Below, piece after piece: positions 9,346-21,960 of a DNA stretch of 64,000 bases (positions are counted from its first letter, which is position 1; each line of letters begins with the position of its first letter). A program made the translations under genes and the position numbers. The notes beneath the pieces are model-generated. The model was not told the DNA's origin. It saw nothing but the letters and a program-made list of their open reading frames with translations, and did not search any database. This stretch comes from Caprella mutica (lineage: Eukaryota; Arthropoda; Malacostraca; Amphipoda; Caprellidae): the NCBI GenBank assembly GCA_947561585.1, contig CANNZV010000853.1, positions 1 through 64,000 on the forward strand, read 5' to 3'.

Positions 9346-10551
9346 AGACGTTGTCTATCTTGCGATAAAAGTTGGATGTTTTTTTAGCGGAAACTGTTGT
9401 CAGTTTTCGATAGGGGTTTTAAGAAGCTTTACGCAGGGTTGTTTCTGGGTGCACTATTTTTCAACCTTTTTTTATCGGCAGAATTCATTCTTATCATTCC
9501 TCTAACGGGGATATTTTCTGTCAGAAGTTGACATCTTGTATTTGAAAGTGTTCTGGGAACTCTACAAAGGTTCCATGAAAAGGAATTAAACTTCACTGTT
9601 TTGAAATATGCGAAATGAATGTTCGGTTCAGTGAGATCAACTAGTCTCTAATTATCATCAATCCTCTGGCAAAAGATCGAATTCCCACCATTGTTGTGAT
9701 TCCTATCGCAGCGAAGTGGGAGTCAACACATTCCATGATGACATTCAGACCTCCATTCCTAATTTGGTGTTGCTATATTCCCAGGACGTGAGGGAAAGCC
9801 ATTTTCTGGCCCGCTTGCTACTTCCTCTTTAAAGGAGGTCTCTTCACTTCAATTTTATTCTCCATAAAGCTTTTCTCAAACACAATGAAGGCTTCAGATG
9901 AAGGGGCTCCTTCATTCGAATGCTAAATGATGGGCATTAGCCCTTCAGCCAAAAGGAATATATATATCTGAGGATATTCAGCAGCAATAGCCATACAAAT
10001 CAAGAATATCAAACAATTGTTTGTTCCTAGGGAATTAAAAAGATTAGACTTTATACGGGGTGAACTTTCCCTTATTTTGGAGTCAATGTTCTTACTATTT
10101 AAAAAATGACTTTCCCCATTTCCTTACAATTAATTTCTTCGAAATAATTATTCTTTGGAGTATATGAATTTTAATTGTAAATTAGAATGATGTTTTCTGA
10201 GGTGAATTCAAATATTTGAAGATATGATAATAAATAAAAAATTCCTACATAAATAAAGTATTTTTTTCAGAACTGTGTTTCTTTTTTCCTAAAATGAATA
10301 AACGTTTTGAGCATTAAATTGAAGTCTGTTTATTTTCTAAACTGAATTATAAATTGTATCAAACGATTAAATAAACATTTATGAAACATTGCAGCAAAGA
10401 ACTCCGTGAAAGTTTAATAAAATAACAAATAAACATTAATGTGTTCAGTTTGCAAAGTATTAAGGCAGAGAACTTCCAGCATACGTTTCTCTTGTAACTT
10501 TTAATTAAATTTTTAATGTTGCTCTTATTTATGATTGAATAGATGTGAAGA
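9346..10551. other. AT-rich non-repetitive DNA
   Basis: No open frame of note and no RNA gene seen. Sequence is intron- or intergenic-like. Confidence 0.6.
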
Positions 10552-10790
10552 AACGAGTCAGAATGACCAGGTATAAATGTGAGTCAGAATGACTCAGAAT
10601 GTGAGTCAGAATGAACAGGAGTATCCAGGTAGTAATTTTTCTTGCGACAACATTGGGACAACATTGGCAATCTTGGTACAACATTGGCCCGAGAATCATT
10701 GCTACCTGGGTAAATGTGCGTCATAATGACTCAGAATGTGAGTCATAATGACTCAGAATATGAGTCAGAATGACCAGATATGAAGAAACG
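10552..10790. repeat. GAGTCAGAATGA simple repeat with a small inverted repeat inside
   Basis: Imperfect copies of GAGTCAGAATGACTCAGAAT. Within it, 10622-10711 is a short palindromic insert with ends TATCCAGGTAGTAAT and ATTGCTACCTGGGTA, containing two ACAACATTGG motifs. A related half-copy lies at 11071-11124. Confidence 0.7.
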
Positions 10791-10815
10791 TAAAATACTT
10801 TGAAAATAATTCATT

Positions 10816-10964
10816 TAGGGGAAATTCTGAATTATCGGCCAGTACTCCATCTTCGGTCATATTAGAAATATTAGATAGCATTGTGTAATAATAACAATTT
10901 TTATATTGTTTTTTCTTATATGACCGAAGATGTAGTACTTACCGATAATTCGGAACTTACCCTA
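10816..10964. mobile_element. MITE family A, copy A1
   Basis: Starts TAGGGGAAATTCTGAATTAT and ends with the inverse ending ACTTACCCTA. The arms share ATCTTCGGTCATAT / TATGACCGAAGAT. The ends lie on TA, as in Tc1/mariner-type insertions. Confidence 0.85.
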
Positions 10965-12171
10965 AGCCTTCTTTATTGATATTTTCCATGATTTTGAAGA
11001 AAAAGAATCAATGAGACTCGCACTCAAGAAGGACTAAGTAGAAAACAATATCTGTTAATACCATTTGCACAGTATTGTCCCAATATTGGGACAACGGTGC
11101 TACGAAAAAGGATACTACCAGGGTCACATGAAATGTATTTATAAATGATGGTAATCAATAAAAATTAAATTATTTAATGCAATTTAAATGACCTCACCAT
11201 TCATTGAACTATTTTCAATAGTGAATGTTATGTAGAATATCTAATCACGATCTCTAGATACCTTTTCTATTTATTACCCCCGTACCATCCATTGAATTCA
11301 TAATACGGCGGCGCACACGACTGACAAAATAGGAATCCCCTCATTTTTTCCAATATTGTGAACAATTTTGAGCGAAGAAATGACTGTGAGTCTGTCTGTC
11401 AGTCCCTAAATGAGAATACGGAGTCACCCATGTGCTATTCCAGAGATTGCCAAATCCCTTTTGTGAAACTCGTCAAATTTCTTTCTTGTCACTTTCTATC
11501 AATCCTCAAAGACTCATTGACGAACGAGAACTTTCTCATATATTAAAATGAGATGAAAATCGTGCGAAAGTCCCAAAGAAATGTGAATGTTATTGATGTC
11601 GGAGCCTCTGTGGGAATAAGTCTGCTCCAGTTCGACGACTTTTCGGAATATTCTTCATGCTTTTGAAGCCCTGTGTGGGACGTGGAATAACTTGGAAATT
11701 GAAAAAGTGTTACATTGTGTGAATTGTCATACGGATAATTACTATAAACTATTACTGAAATTTAATTATGTAATCTTTTCAAAACCTTTGAAATTATATT
11801 TAATTAAACATTTTTCAATAACAGTGGGTACTCATTTTTGAAATGAGAATTTATTTGAATATATTTTGAGGGAGAATCATAATTTTTTTTTTTTTTTTTT
11901 TTCTTTAATAATTTTTTTTTTCTTCAATAATTTATTTATTTTTTAATACAAATACAAATGTCATCAATGACCCACAATTGTGAATGTCATACAAGTGAAT
12001 ACTGACACCAGAAGCCCTTTTATTAATTAATATAAATAATAATAAATATAACAATATTGATAAATAAATAGCAATATTCAATAGCGCAGATTGGATAGGA
12101 ACATCTCTATCATGAAAATCTGAGTAAGACTTAAATATCGATTTATTGGTAAAGGATACTATAGAATGATA
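10965..12171. other. AT-rich non-coding DNA with a T20 run
   Basis: Contains T20 at 11883-11902 and mixed A/T runs. A 62-codon open frame at 11358-11546 has no recognisable feature and is not called. Confidence 0.6.
11071..11124. repeat. Half-copy of the ACAACATTGG inverted repeat
   Basis: Reads TTGTCCCAATATTGGGACAA (a palindrome) followed by GGATACTACCAGGGT, the inverse of the end of the insert at 10622-10711. Confidence 0.5.
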
Positions 12172-12776
12172 AAAGTACTATCAGGGGAAAGAGTCACTGT
12201 GATGATGTACTATCAGAGAAGAGAGTCACTGTGATGATGTACTATCAGAGAAAAGAGTCACTGTGATGATGTACTATCAGAGAAAAGAGTCACTGTGATG
12301 ATGTACTATCAGAGAAAAAGAGTCACTGTGATGGTGGACTATCAGAGAAAAGAGTCACTGTGATGATGTACTATCAGAGAAAAGAGTCACTGTGATGGTG
12401 GACTATCAGAGAAAAGAGTCACTGTGATGGTGGACTATCAGAGAAAAGAGTCACTGTGATGATGTACTATCAGAGAAAAGAGTCACTGTGATGATGTACT
12501 ATCAGAGAAAAGAGTCACTATGATGATGTACTATCAGAGAAAAGAGTCACTGAGATGATGTACTATCAGAGAAAAGAGTCACTGTGATGATGTACTATCA
12601 GAGAAAAGAGTCACTGTGATGATGTACTATCAGAGAAAAGAGTCACTGTGATGATGTACTATCAGAGAAAAGAGTCACTGTGATGATGTACTATCAGAGA
12701 AAAGAGTCACTGTGATGATGTGCTATCAGAGAAAAGAGTCACTGAGATGATGTACTATCAGAGAAAAGAGTCACTA
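12172..12776. repeat. 32-bp minisatellite, locus 1 (about 19 copies)
   Basis: Tandem 32-bp unit with core AGAGAAAAGAGTCACTGTGA. The same unit forms the larger array at 29277-30983. Variants here: GATGGTGGAC and CACTGAGATG. Confidence 0.95.
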
Positions 12777-14086
12777 TATTATAAATATTTTTTTTATAAC
12801 AAATGAAAAAAATTCAGTGAAAATAAATAATGAAATTTTTTACAATTAAATTATAAAAAAAATAATAGTTGAAAATAATGAACTAACTAAGCATAGGATT
12901 CAAACAATCCTTATTCTAAATTGTGTAGGGGGGGGGGGGGGGGGAGGGGGGGGTGCTATATGGTTATACCAAATTGCTAGCATTATGTAAACTTTTTTGG
13001 AGAGCGGAACTGAAGTTTTGAAACTTCTACAAGATCTACATAATAAGATAAAATGTAGAGTTTTTATTGAATAGACTGTGAGATTGTAGACAAAAAGTCA
13101 CGAATCTTCACTACGCAATATAGAACTGAGTAATGAATTATCATTAAATGGATGAACGACTAATATAATTGTACGTTTTGTGTAAGATAATTATAGTTCA
13201 ATTTCATAAATTGAAAATGTTTCTTTATTGGTTTCCATCTTGGGTATCATAGTAAATTTATCAGTTGAAGTGTGAGTGAAATGACGGAAAAATTTAGCAT
13301 CTTTTTTTTATTGAGCCCTTTCGAAGATATCAGAGTTCATTATCAATATCCTATTTTTCGCCTGATTTTGAACATAAAAAACAAATTCTTCCATCATCTT
13401 TATTTTCTTGATATATAACGAAATATTAGTAGAAAAAATATAACATTTCACCTATGATCAAAGCAACAGAATCAGTCAATTTTATATCTGTCAATTTCTG
13501 CTCTAAGTCATAACTAGGGTTGTGATAATATGCATTCAAAATCATAGATCTTTAGAATATCACAGACGAAATGAAATGGTATCGAATACTATATACCGCT
13601 GGTGTAGAACCATTCAATACTATTTAATTCTCTCCGTCTATAATATTTTCGGGATCTATGATTCTAAAAGCATATTGTCACATTTCTAGTCATAAAGGTT
13701 CATTTTGTATTTAGCGATTTTTGCGATCATCGCTCAGCGATTATCTCTCAGCACAATGCTATTCCTATAGGGTTATTTTTCAGCGAGCGATTATCTTTGA
13801 GCAGTAGTAGTAGGAAATTCCATTGCTGGGCGCTGGTCGCAACAATCGCTACATGCAAACGTACCTTTACTAACATCTGGCGATCGAAGAGGGTTAATCT
13901 GGAGGGCCAAGAAAGAGGCCTTGCGGTTAGCTTCAAAGGATCCTCAAATCTATTAGTGACTGGAGTTCAATAAAGAGTTACCTGTAGTCAGCAATGTTAT
14001 GGGAGAACATTCGTACATTGTTATTTGATTTTTGAACCGTGGAGCAAAATGATTCTACTGAGAGCATATTGTGGAATCAATATAAA
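12777..14086. other. AT-rich non-coding DNA with a G-run
   Basis: Holds a G17-A-G8 run at 12928-12953. The short open frame at 13748-13936 has no family features. Confidence 0.6.
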
Positions 14087-14390
14087 GGATTCGAACCCGC
14101 GTTCAAGAGATATTTATTTACTTGATGACTGAGAGTCCCGGGTTCGAATCCAGTTATTAGAAGGATTCGAACCCTGCGCCATGAGTTATCTATTTACTTG
14201 ATGACTGAGAGTCCCGGGTTCGAACCCATTGATTACAAGGATTCGAACCCTGAGCCAAGAAAAATCTATTTACTTGATGACTGAGAGTCCCGGGTTCGAA
14301 TCCAGTGACTAGAAAGTTTCGAACCCTGAGCCATGAGTTACCTATTCAAATATTTAATGACTATAGGGTTCAAATCCACTGACTATCACA
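14087..14390. repeat. 76-bp tandem repeat carrying paired B-box-like motifs (4 copies)
   Basis: Four units start at 14087, 14163, 14239 and 14315. The first three begin GGATTCGAACCC and have GGGTTCGAATCC (or GAACCC) about 43 bases on, a 12-bp inverted repeat. GGTTCGAATCC is a perfect match to the tRNA T-arm/B-box consensus, present on both strands of each unit. No A box or acceptor stem is seen, so this is not called a tRNA gene. The fourth unit is diverged. Confidence 0.85.
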
Positions 14391-15082
14391 GACATCATTG
14401 TCTCATTTCTATCCAGGAAGGTCTTCCTCCTCCATTTTGATGTGTATTGATGTAACTATAACTTTAGATGTACCTAGACATAACCATATAAATATCTATC
14501 TAGGTCTATATTCACTGCTGTTGATAAGGAAGCCCCAAACTTGTGTCTGAAGTTACCGGGGAGGCAATGAAGATGGAAGTTTGGCTGAGCTATTCGGCCC
14601 TGCACACAGATTTCGGTTGCTACTCCACTCAAAGGATGATTTTGGCAAGATTAACTTAGCATTAGAGCCGAGATTCCTATCTCTAATTGTTATACAAATG
14701 CTGTAGAATTAATATACAGCATCTAGAATCATTAGTGAAGGCAGAGAGTGCTAAATTATGTAGTTTTTCTGCTCACAAACTGCCACAAACAATCTATGAA
14801 ATTATCATAATAGGATTTGCGGCAAGAAGAATGGGCAAGTTGTCCTAAGTTTGTCAAAGTCTTTGTCACTCTTTGGCAAAAAGTTAATGTGCAACTTATG
14901 TAAAAGAACTTGACACAATGTTGCAAAAATTATTACAGTGTCGACGGATGAGCTCATGCAATATGTTGTTAAGGAAATATAATAGAACTTGCAGGAAGTT
15001 AGGGATGTGAAATATGCTTTGTATCAACGAAATTTAATAAATTTTAAAGAATTTTAACAAAATAGAAAATAAATTCGATAAC
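14391..15082. other. Non-repetitive DNA, moderate base composition
   Basis: Less AT-rich than its surroundings around 14520-14680, but no open frame or splice-framed exon could be supported. Confidence 0.5.
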
Positions 15083-15795
15083 TCCATCCTCAATAACTCC
15101 ATCCTTCATAACTCCATCCTCAATAACTCCATCCTCCCTAACTCCATCCTCAATAACTCCATCCTCAATAACTCCATCCTCCCTAACTCCATCCTCCCTA
15201 ACTCCATCCTCCCTAACTCCATCCTCCCTAACTCCATCCTCCATAACTCCATCCTTCCTAACTCCATCCTCCCTAACTCCATCCTCCATAACTCCATCCT
15301 CCATAACTCCATCCTCCCAAACTCCATCCTCCATAACTCCATCCTCCCTAACTCCATCCTCCCTAACTGCATCCTCCCTAACTCCATCCTCCCTAACTCC
15401 ATCCTCCCTATCTCCATCCTCCCTAACTCCATTCTCCATAACACCATCCTCCCTAACTCCATCCTCCCTAACTCCATCCTCCCTAACTCCATCCTCCCTA
15501 ACTCCATCCTCCCTAACTCCATCCTCCCTAACTCCATCCTCCCTAACTCCATCCTCCCTAACTCCATCCTCCCTAACTCCATCCTCCCTAACTCCATCCT
15601 CCCTAACTCCATCCTCCCTAACTCCATCCTCCCTAACTCCATCCTCCCTAACTCCATCCTCCCTAACTCCATCCTCCCTAACTCCATCCTCCCTAACTCC
15701 ATCCTCCCTAACTCCATCCTCCATAACTCCATCCTCCATAACTCCATCCTCCATAACTCCATCCTCCATAACTCCATCCTCCATAACTCCATCCT
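15083..15795. repeat. 15-bp minisatellite array (about 47 copies)
   Basis: Tandem AACTCCATCCTCCCT and variants (CAATA, CCATA endings). The period is a multiple of three, so the minus strand stays open in two frames (translating as MEDGVREDGV or MELGRMELGR repeats). Those frames are not genes. Confidence 0.95.
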
Positions 15796-16295
15796 CCAAT
15801 AACTTGGTCACATATTTTCTTTTATAATCTAAGATTACTTTCTAATTGTTCATCAAGATTCAATTTACATCCAAATTAGATTCCTTTTGAATCAGGAATT
15901 AAATCTCTCGTAGGAATCATTTGCTCTGGAATTGTGTGGTCTATTAAGTTAGGTGGGAATTGATTCCGAACAGCAAATCTCAACAATTTTCTTTAGTAAT
16001 TTTTATAATGACAATTAGACATACATATCACAAGTGCACTTGGTAGAGATTGGTCAAAATTGGTCTGAAATTGAAGTGCATATCGTGGAAAATTGAAAAC
16101 TTTTGAATATTATGTTTTCAAATTCCAAAATATTTTAGCTGGTGTTAATAAACAGTACTTTTTTCTATATATTTATATAGAATAAATTTTAATGTAGAAT
16201 AGGAAATTTTACTTGTAAGATCGATTTCACAAGGAATATTTAATAAAATAAATTATAATAAAAATAATTAATAATTTTCGTATTTCAATTATATT
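15796..16295. other. AT-rich non-coding DNA
   Basis: No gene, array or inverted repeat recognised. Confidence 0.6.
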
Positions 16296-16460
16296 TAGGA
16301 TAAGATACGAATTATCGGTCAGTACTACATCTTCGGTCATATAAGAAAAAACAATAATTGTTATCATTAGATAGCACTGTGTAATGATAATAATTTTTAT
16401 ATTGTTTTTTCTTATATGACCGAAGTTGTACTACTGACCGATAATTCGTAACTTTCCCTA
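16296..16460. mobile_element. MITE family A, copy A2
   Basis: Arms TACGAATTATCGGTCAGTAC and its inverse at the right, both carrying CTTCGGTCATATAAGAAAAA. Central AT-rich loop. Ends TAGG and CCCTA. Confidence 0.9.
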
Positions 16461-17540
16461 ATTTCCTACCAATCACTTGATTAATTTATTCGTGACATTA
16501 TGATTACATTAACACAGTCCTCTGGACATTTCTTTTCATCTAATATACCTATAATGGTAAAATGTCCTACACACTCGAACAGGTATTCGATTGAATTTCG
16601 GATTTACGTCAAATTGAATTCTGACACGCAATGTAGGCCGCGGTAGCGATATGCACTCGCAAATATTCTCGGGCATTCGAAATCGAATCTTCGGCTGCCT
16701 TTCTTTGATATTCATTTTTAGCCTTGCTTCAAAGTGCAATTTTCGTGTATTTTCCAGTTAGATGATAAATTTGGTCTAGAAATAGGTAGGTGACTGACTG
16801 GCTGGCTTTGTCGGATTCGTTCTCTCTTCTCGGTGAGATTTAATGACTGTGTCTTCACGCCTGGTAGAAAATTATAACCCATAGTAAAAAAAAAGAGTTT
16901 TTCATTATTAAGTATTTGATTTTTCAACAATAATAATTAATCAGTCCTATTATAATGATTATAGTCAATATTAGATAATCCAAAATTCACTGAGAATAGA
17001 CAATGTATTCATCTTCTCGTTTATAATTTTTTGACTGGGTATGTAATAATCTATGCAAGGGATTGAGTTGAAGATCAATTTTAGTTCATATTTTGATATA
17101 AAAAGGAACTTAAAAAATAAAAATTGGATACAAAAAAATCTACGGACTTATTTAACCCCAAGTCAAATCTGACATGTTTCAAGGTATCATTTTAACCACG
17201 CTATCACAGGGAAAAAGTCTTCAAGATACAGCGATAGCTCTAAACTAATTCAGAACTGTAGCCACTTTAATTTATAGGCTGTCTAGGAGAAGACAAGATA
17301 CCTATAATGTTCCTATACGTCAAGTATTATCTTCAGAGATAGAAATGATTCTGTTTTTCCTGTTAGAAAAACAGTTATTTATCTGGTAAAAGTTAATTAT
17401 ACCTATTAAAGTAAATTGCAGCGATTGCCTAAATAAATCTAATGCATTTATTAATATCCTATTCAGTATTTTATCTTAACTAATGTTATTATTCATATAA
17501 TCTATAAAATCTATAATATTGTAATTAAAAAATATATACG
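16461..17540. other. AT-rich non-coding DNA
   Basis: Two overlapping minus-strand open frames of 67 and 70 codons (16536-16930) show no domain and no codon pattern that would support a gene. Confidence 0.55.
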
Positions 17541-17638
17541 TAGGGTGAGTTACGAATAAAATGATTATAATTTAATTTCATGTTTTTTTTTATATGACCG
17601 AAGATGTGACACTGACCGATAATTCGCCACTTGCCCTA
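17541..17638. mobile_element. MITE family A, copy A3 (internally deleted)
   Basis: Left end TAGGGTGAGTTACGAAT is followed almost at once by the right arm TATATGACCGAAGATGTGAC; about half the element is missing. Confidence 0.8.
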
Positions 17639-17661
17639 AATTCTAATTTGAAATTACGTAC

Positions 17662-17835
17662 TAGGGTAAGTTCCAAATTATCGTTCATTACTTCATCTTC
17701 GGTCATATAAGAAAAAACAATATTGTTTTTATTATTAAATTGTTATTATTATTATATAATAACAATAATTTTTATATTGGTTTTTCTTATATGACCGAAG
17801 ATGTGAAACTGACCGATAATCCGTAACTTAACCTA
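17662..17835. mobile_element. MITE family A, copy A4
   Basis: Full copy, ends TAGGGTAAG and CTTAACCTA, with the CTTCGGTCATATAAGAAAAA arms. Only 23 bases from A3, so two copies stand side by side in the same orientation. Confidence 0.9.
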
Positions 17836-18224
17836 AATTTAAATAATTAATTGATATCAAATAACATACGATGCATGTCAAATAATATTCAATTCAATTA
17901 TAAATAACTCTATTTTTATCTCTCTCTAGTTTTTAGCAAGAAGAAGAAGGATACTATTAGTTGCCAAGGGAATCCTAAGGATCCTTCTTAATGGTACTAA
18001 TTTGTAACTGTTTTTCACTGACTGCTCATCCGTATCCGGAATTCGTTTGGTGTAACGATTTATTTCAAGTATACCGATTAATCGATGTAGAGAAAGAAAC
18101 CTGATAATGACCATAAATAGACAACTATTTAACATTAAAAAACACATGAAGGAACAGTTGTTATATATTATGCACATTAGATTAGACTTGTAATCATTTA
18201 GTGTTAATCTAATGTAACGTTTTT
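17836..18224. other. AT-rich non-coding DNA
   Basis: An open frame of 111 codons on the minus strand (17926-18261) is AT-driven and has no recognisable domain. Confidence 0.5.
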
Positions 18225-18565
18225 TTAGATTTAAAAAAAAAAAAAACATTTTTTGTATCAAATATTATTTCACAACAAACGTTTTATCATAACTAATTTT
18301 TTTATGAATAATTCTTTCATATAGCAAACGTTTTTCTGTATCAAACGTTTTTCTATAGCAAACGTTATGTCATGAATAACTCTTATCACATCAAACGTTT
18401 TAAATAACAAACATTTTTTCATAGCAAACATTTTAATCATAGATTTTCTCAAAATGAATATTTTTAAACTAAACGTTTTCTAAAAAAACAAAAGTTTCCT
18501 CAAAGTTATTTGTTCTTCAATACAAACGTTTTTTTTTTGGCCGCAAACGTTTTTGTCTATGGACT
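18225..18565. repeat. Degenerate CAAACGTTTT repeat cluster
   Basis: About 14 irregular copies of a 17-25-bp module around ATAGCAAACGTTTTTCT. The modular texture resembles the terminal arrays of the C elements, but no inverted partner was found. Confidence 0.7.
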
Positions 18566-19077
18566 CTTGGAGAACATAATATTGATGTTAAAAGAGAGCA
18601 ATAATACAATAATTGCTATGAAAACTGTTACAAGCAAATAAACGAAGAAAATTTTACACAGTTTTATCAATGGCAAATATTATGCAATATTTACACTATC
18701 TAATGCAATTAAAAGCATTCCAATATACAGAAGCAGCTTACGAATCTAATTCCACTGAATTTTGAACATTTCTCATAAATAAATTATCTGAACACTTTTT
18801 ATTTTCGTTATTAATTATTATGAATTAAATTCCCAATGAAAAGAAGAGCGATTTATACTAACGTACTGTATGAGAATAAAAACTATTTAATTTTAAAAAG
18901 ATATTATTATTGTTAAAAAATACAGAGGTTAAATGGTGGTCAAATTAAATTATTACTAAAATGAATTTATTAACTAAAATCGCTTTTTTAATTTCAATTA
19001 ACTGTATTTTTGCTCGATGGGTCAGAAGGCGTATCTAATAATTTTTTTTTAATTATTATATTTTAAATAGAAGTAAA
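18566..19077. other. AT-rich non-coding DNA
   Basis: Nothing recognised. Confidence 0.6.
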
Positions 19078-20362
19078 ACAATTTAACAATTATTAATTCA
19101 GCAATTATTAATCTAACAATTATTAATTCACCAATTATTAATCTAACAATTATTAATTTACCAATTATTAATTTACCAATTATTAATTTACCAATTATTA
19201 ATCTAACAATTATTAATTTACCAATTATTATTAATTTACCAATTATTATTAATTTAACAATTATTAATTTACCAATTATTATTAATTTACCAATTATTAT
19301 TAATTTACCAATTATTATTAATTTAACAATTATTATTAATTTAACAATTATTATTAATTTACCAATTATTATTAATTTACCAATTATTATTAATTTACCA
19401 ATTATTATTAATTTAATAATTATTATTAATTTAACAATTATTATTAATTTACCAATTATTATTAATTTACCAATTATTATTAATTTACCAATTATTAATC
19501 TAACAATTATTAATTTACCAATTATTATTAATTTACCAATTATTATTAATTTACCAATTATTATTAATTTACCAATTATTATTAATTTACCAATTATTAT
19601 TAATTTACCAATTATTATTAATTTACCAATTATTAATCTAACAATTATTATTAATTTACTAATTATTATTAATTTACTAATTATTATTAATTTAACAATC
19701 ATTATTAATTTAACAATTATTATTAATTTACCAATTATTATTAATTTACCAATTATTATTCATTTACCAATTATTAATCTAACAATTATTAATTTACCAA
19801 TTATTATTAATTTACCAATTATTATTAATTTACCAATTATTATTAATTTACCAATTATTAATCTAACAATTATTAATTTACCAATTATTATTAATTTACC
19901 AATTATTATTAATTTACCAATTATTATTCATTTACCAATTATTAATCTAACAATTATTAATTTACCAATTATTATTAATTTACCAATTATTATTAATTTA
20001 CCAATTATTAATCTAACAATTATTAATTTACCAATTATTATTAATTTACCAATTATTATTAATTTACCAATTATTATTAATTTACCAATTATTATTAATT
20101 TACCAATTATTATTAATTTACCAATTATTATTAATTTACCAATTATTATTAATTTACCAATTATTATTAATTTACCAATTATTATTAATTTACCAATTAT
20201 TATTAATTTACCAATTATTATTAATTTACCAATTATTATTAATTTACCAATTATTATTAGTTTACCAATTATTATTAATTTACCAATTATTATTAATTTA
20301 CCAATTATTATTAATTTACCAATTATTATTAATTTACCAATTATTATTAGTTTACCAATTGA
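19078..20362. repeat. 15/18-bp AT-rich minisatellite array (about 75 copies)
   Basis: Tandem AATTATTATTAATTTACC (18 bp) mixed with a 15-bp form lacking one ATT; the left edge is mainly the 15-bp form with CTAAC variants. Both periods are multiples of three, so the minus strand is open for 217 and 145 codons (LIIIGK repeats). These are not genes. Confidence 0.95.
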
Positions 20363-20944
20363 CAATTTATAACTAATTGCCTAATTAAGCCAAAGAATCT
20401 TAACAATAACACACGAAGTGCATTGAAGTTCTACCAATAATCAGTGGAGAATGCAGTTTAATTGCAGTCGAGCCGCAAGTGATTACAAATGGTTAGACCC
20501 ATCAAAGTACACTAATTGCAATGCACTCATATGCAATTAGACTCTAATTCTACTTGGGGACTAAAATAGACAACTTGCTGTACAATTATTATTATAATAA
20601 TAGGCATTAATTTATAATAATGGTTATTAAGATTATGTTTTTTAATTTATGTATTTTTTTAAAAATGTTCTTACCTAAATGCTAATTTTTCAATAATGTC
20701 ATTTATTAATTAAACGTTTACAATATTTTTTATAATTTGCAATAACTATTTTTTTGTTTTCATTTAAGAGCATGGATTTAATAAATTTATAGTTAATAAT
20801 TATAACTGATATAATGAATAAGTATTTCATATAAATATGTTAATTTGTAACATATTCAAGAAATTCAAAAAGTGTAGATATGTAATAAAATCTATACTGT
20901 AGTAAGAGGCGCGTCCGTCCGTCTGTTCGTGTGTCATATTTTTA
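20363..20944. other. AT-rich non-coding DNA
   Basis: Nothing recognised apart from a GC-rich GTCCGTCCGTCTGTTCGTG stretch at about 20911-20932. Confidence 0.55.
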
Positions 20945-21151
20945 AGGCTGCTTTACACATCGCCGATATCCGTCCGGCACGTCACCGGTCCGTCTCCGTC
21001 ACTTTCCTCTCAGTAATTCGGTGTCAGTGAAAAAATATATCGTTACTTTAATTTCAACGGACCTATTCACACAGTACCGGCTCCTCTCAGTGATAAAAAA
21101 TCACTGACCGGTGACGTCCCGGACGGATATCGTTGATGTGTGAAACAGCCT
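20945..21151. mobile_element. MITE family B, copy B1
   Basis: About 47-bp terminal inverted repeats: AGGCTGCTTTACACATCGCC at left and the inverse of AGGCTGTTTCACACATCAAC at right, continuing through CGATATCCGTCCGG and CGTCACCGGTC. Flanked by TTA on both sides (20942-20944 and 21152-21154), consistent with a PIF/Harbinger-like 3-bp duplication. Confidence 0.88.
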
Positions 21152-21172
21152 TTATTAAGAAATCAAGTGGTC

Positions 21173-21263
21173 TTGCAGGACGGTAAATTCCTTATTTTGA
21201 GTCATTTGACTGGCAATTTCAATGGAGTAACTGAAACAAAATAAGGTTTTCAGCGTCCTGCAA
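21173..21263. mobile_element. Short palindromic element E
   Basis: Inverted arms TTGCAGGACGGTAAATTCCT and the inverse of TTGCAGGACGCTGAAAACCT, both running on to TATTTTG, around a 36-base loop. It begins 22 bases after B1. Could be a tiny MITE or a hairpin-encoding sequence; only one copy is present. Confidence 0.6.
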
Positions 21264-21770
21264 TCGCTGCAACACTTCCTCTCTCTAGTATAGTTTATCA
21301 TAACTCTATGTAAGAAATACATATTAAAAGGAAAAACAAATCATTTGTTGATGTATCATGACTACGGGGCCACGCGCTATAATAATATTGACACTAATTT
21401 ATTAAAAAAAATTATTATTTTGGCTTTTGAGATAATTTTTCTGTTCAATCAGAATATGTTCATTCATAATACATTCTTGCATTCGAATATAATTTAGATT
21501 CAATAACAGGTACTGTACTAGTGGTAATAATAGTCCTTGTTAAATCAATAAACAAAATAAATAAGTATCTAAATGATTGTTCTCTTAGAAAATGATATCA
21601 ATTTTATTATATATTAAATTCTTATCATATCAATATTGATAACTATGCAATATTTTTTCAAATAGATAATCCATATCTACAATATCGTATCGATTAGATA
21701 TGCCATATCTCAAATATCTCTTCAATACCCAGTCGGAAAAATTATATTCGGCACAAAAAAGATTTTCATA
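21264..21770. other. AT-rich non-coding DNA
   Basis: No gene or array seen. Confidence 0.6.
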
Positions 21771-21960
21771 TAGAGTAAGTTATGAATTATCGGTCGGTTC
21801 CACATCCTCGGTCAGATAAGAAAAATTGATATAGTAATTGATATTTAATATTAATTTCATTTGGTATCCATGACACCTAAAGGTATCATGGATACCAATA
21901 ATTTAACAATTATCAAATTATTGTTAAATTATTATAATTTATCGATAATTTAACAAGTAA
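21771..21960. mobile_element. MITE family A, copy A5 (right end lost)
   Basis: Left arm TAGAGTAAGTTATGAATTAT through CCTCGGTCAGATAAGAAAAA. The centre has a near-perfect palindrome ATTGGTATCC...GGATACCAAT (about 21863-21900), shared in type with copies A7 and A11. The expected right end is absent. Confidence 0.75.

Noticed and set aside
14087..14390. Cluster of tRNA genes
   Set aside because: Only T-arm/B-box-like motifs are present; no A box, anticodon stem or acceptor stem could be laid out.
15044..15811. Acidic repeat protein on the minus strand (EDGVR repeats)
   Set aside because: A second frame of the same array is equally open, as expected from a 15-bp repeat and not from selection.
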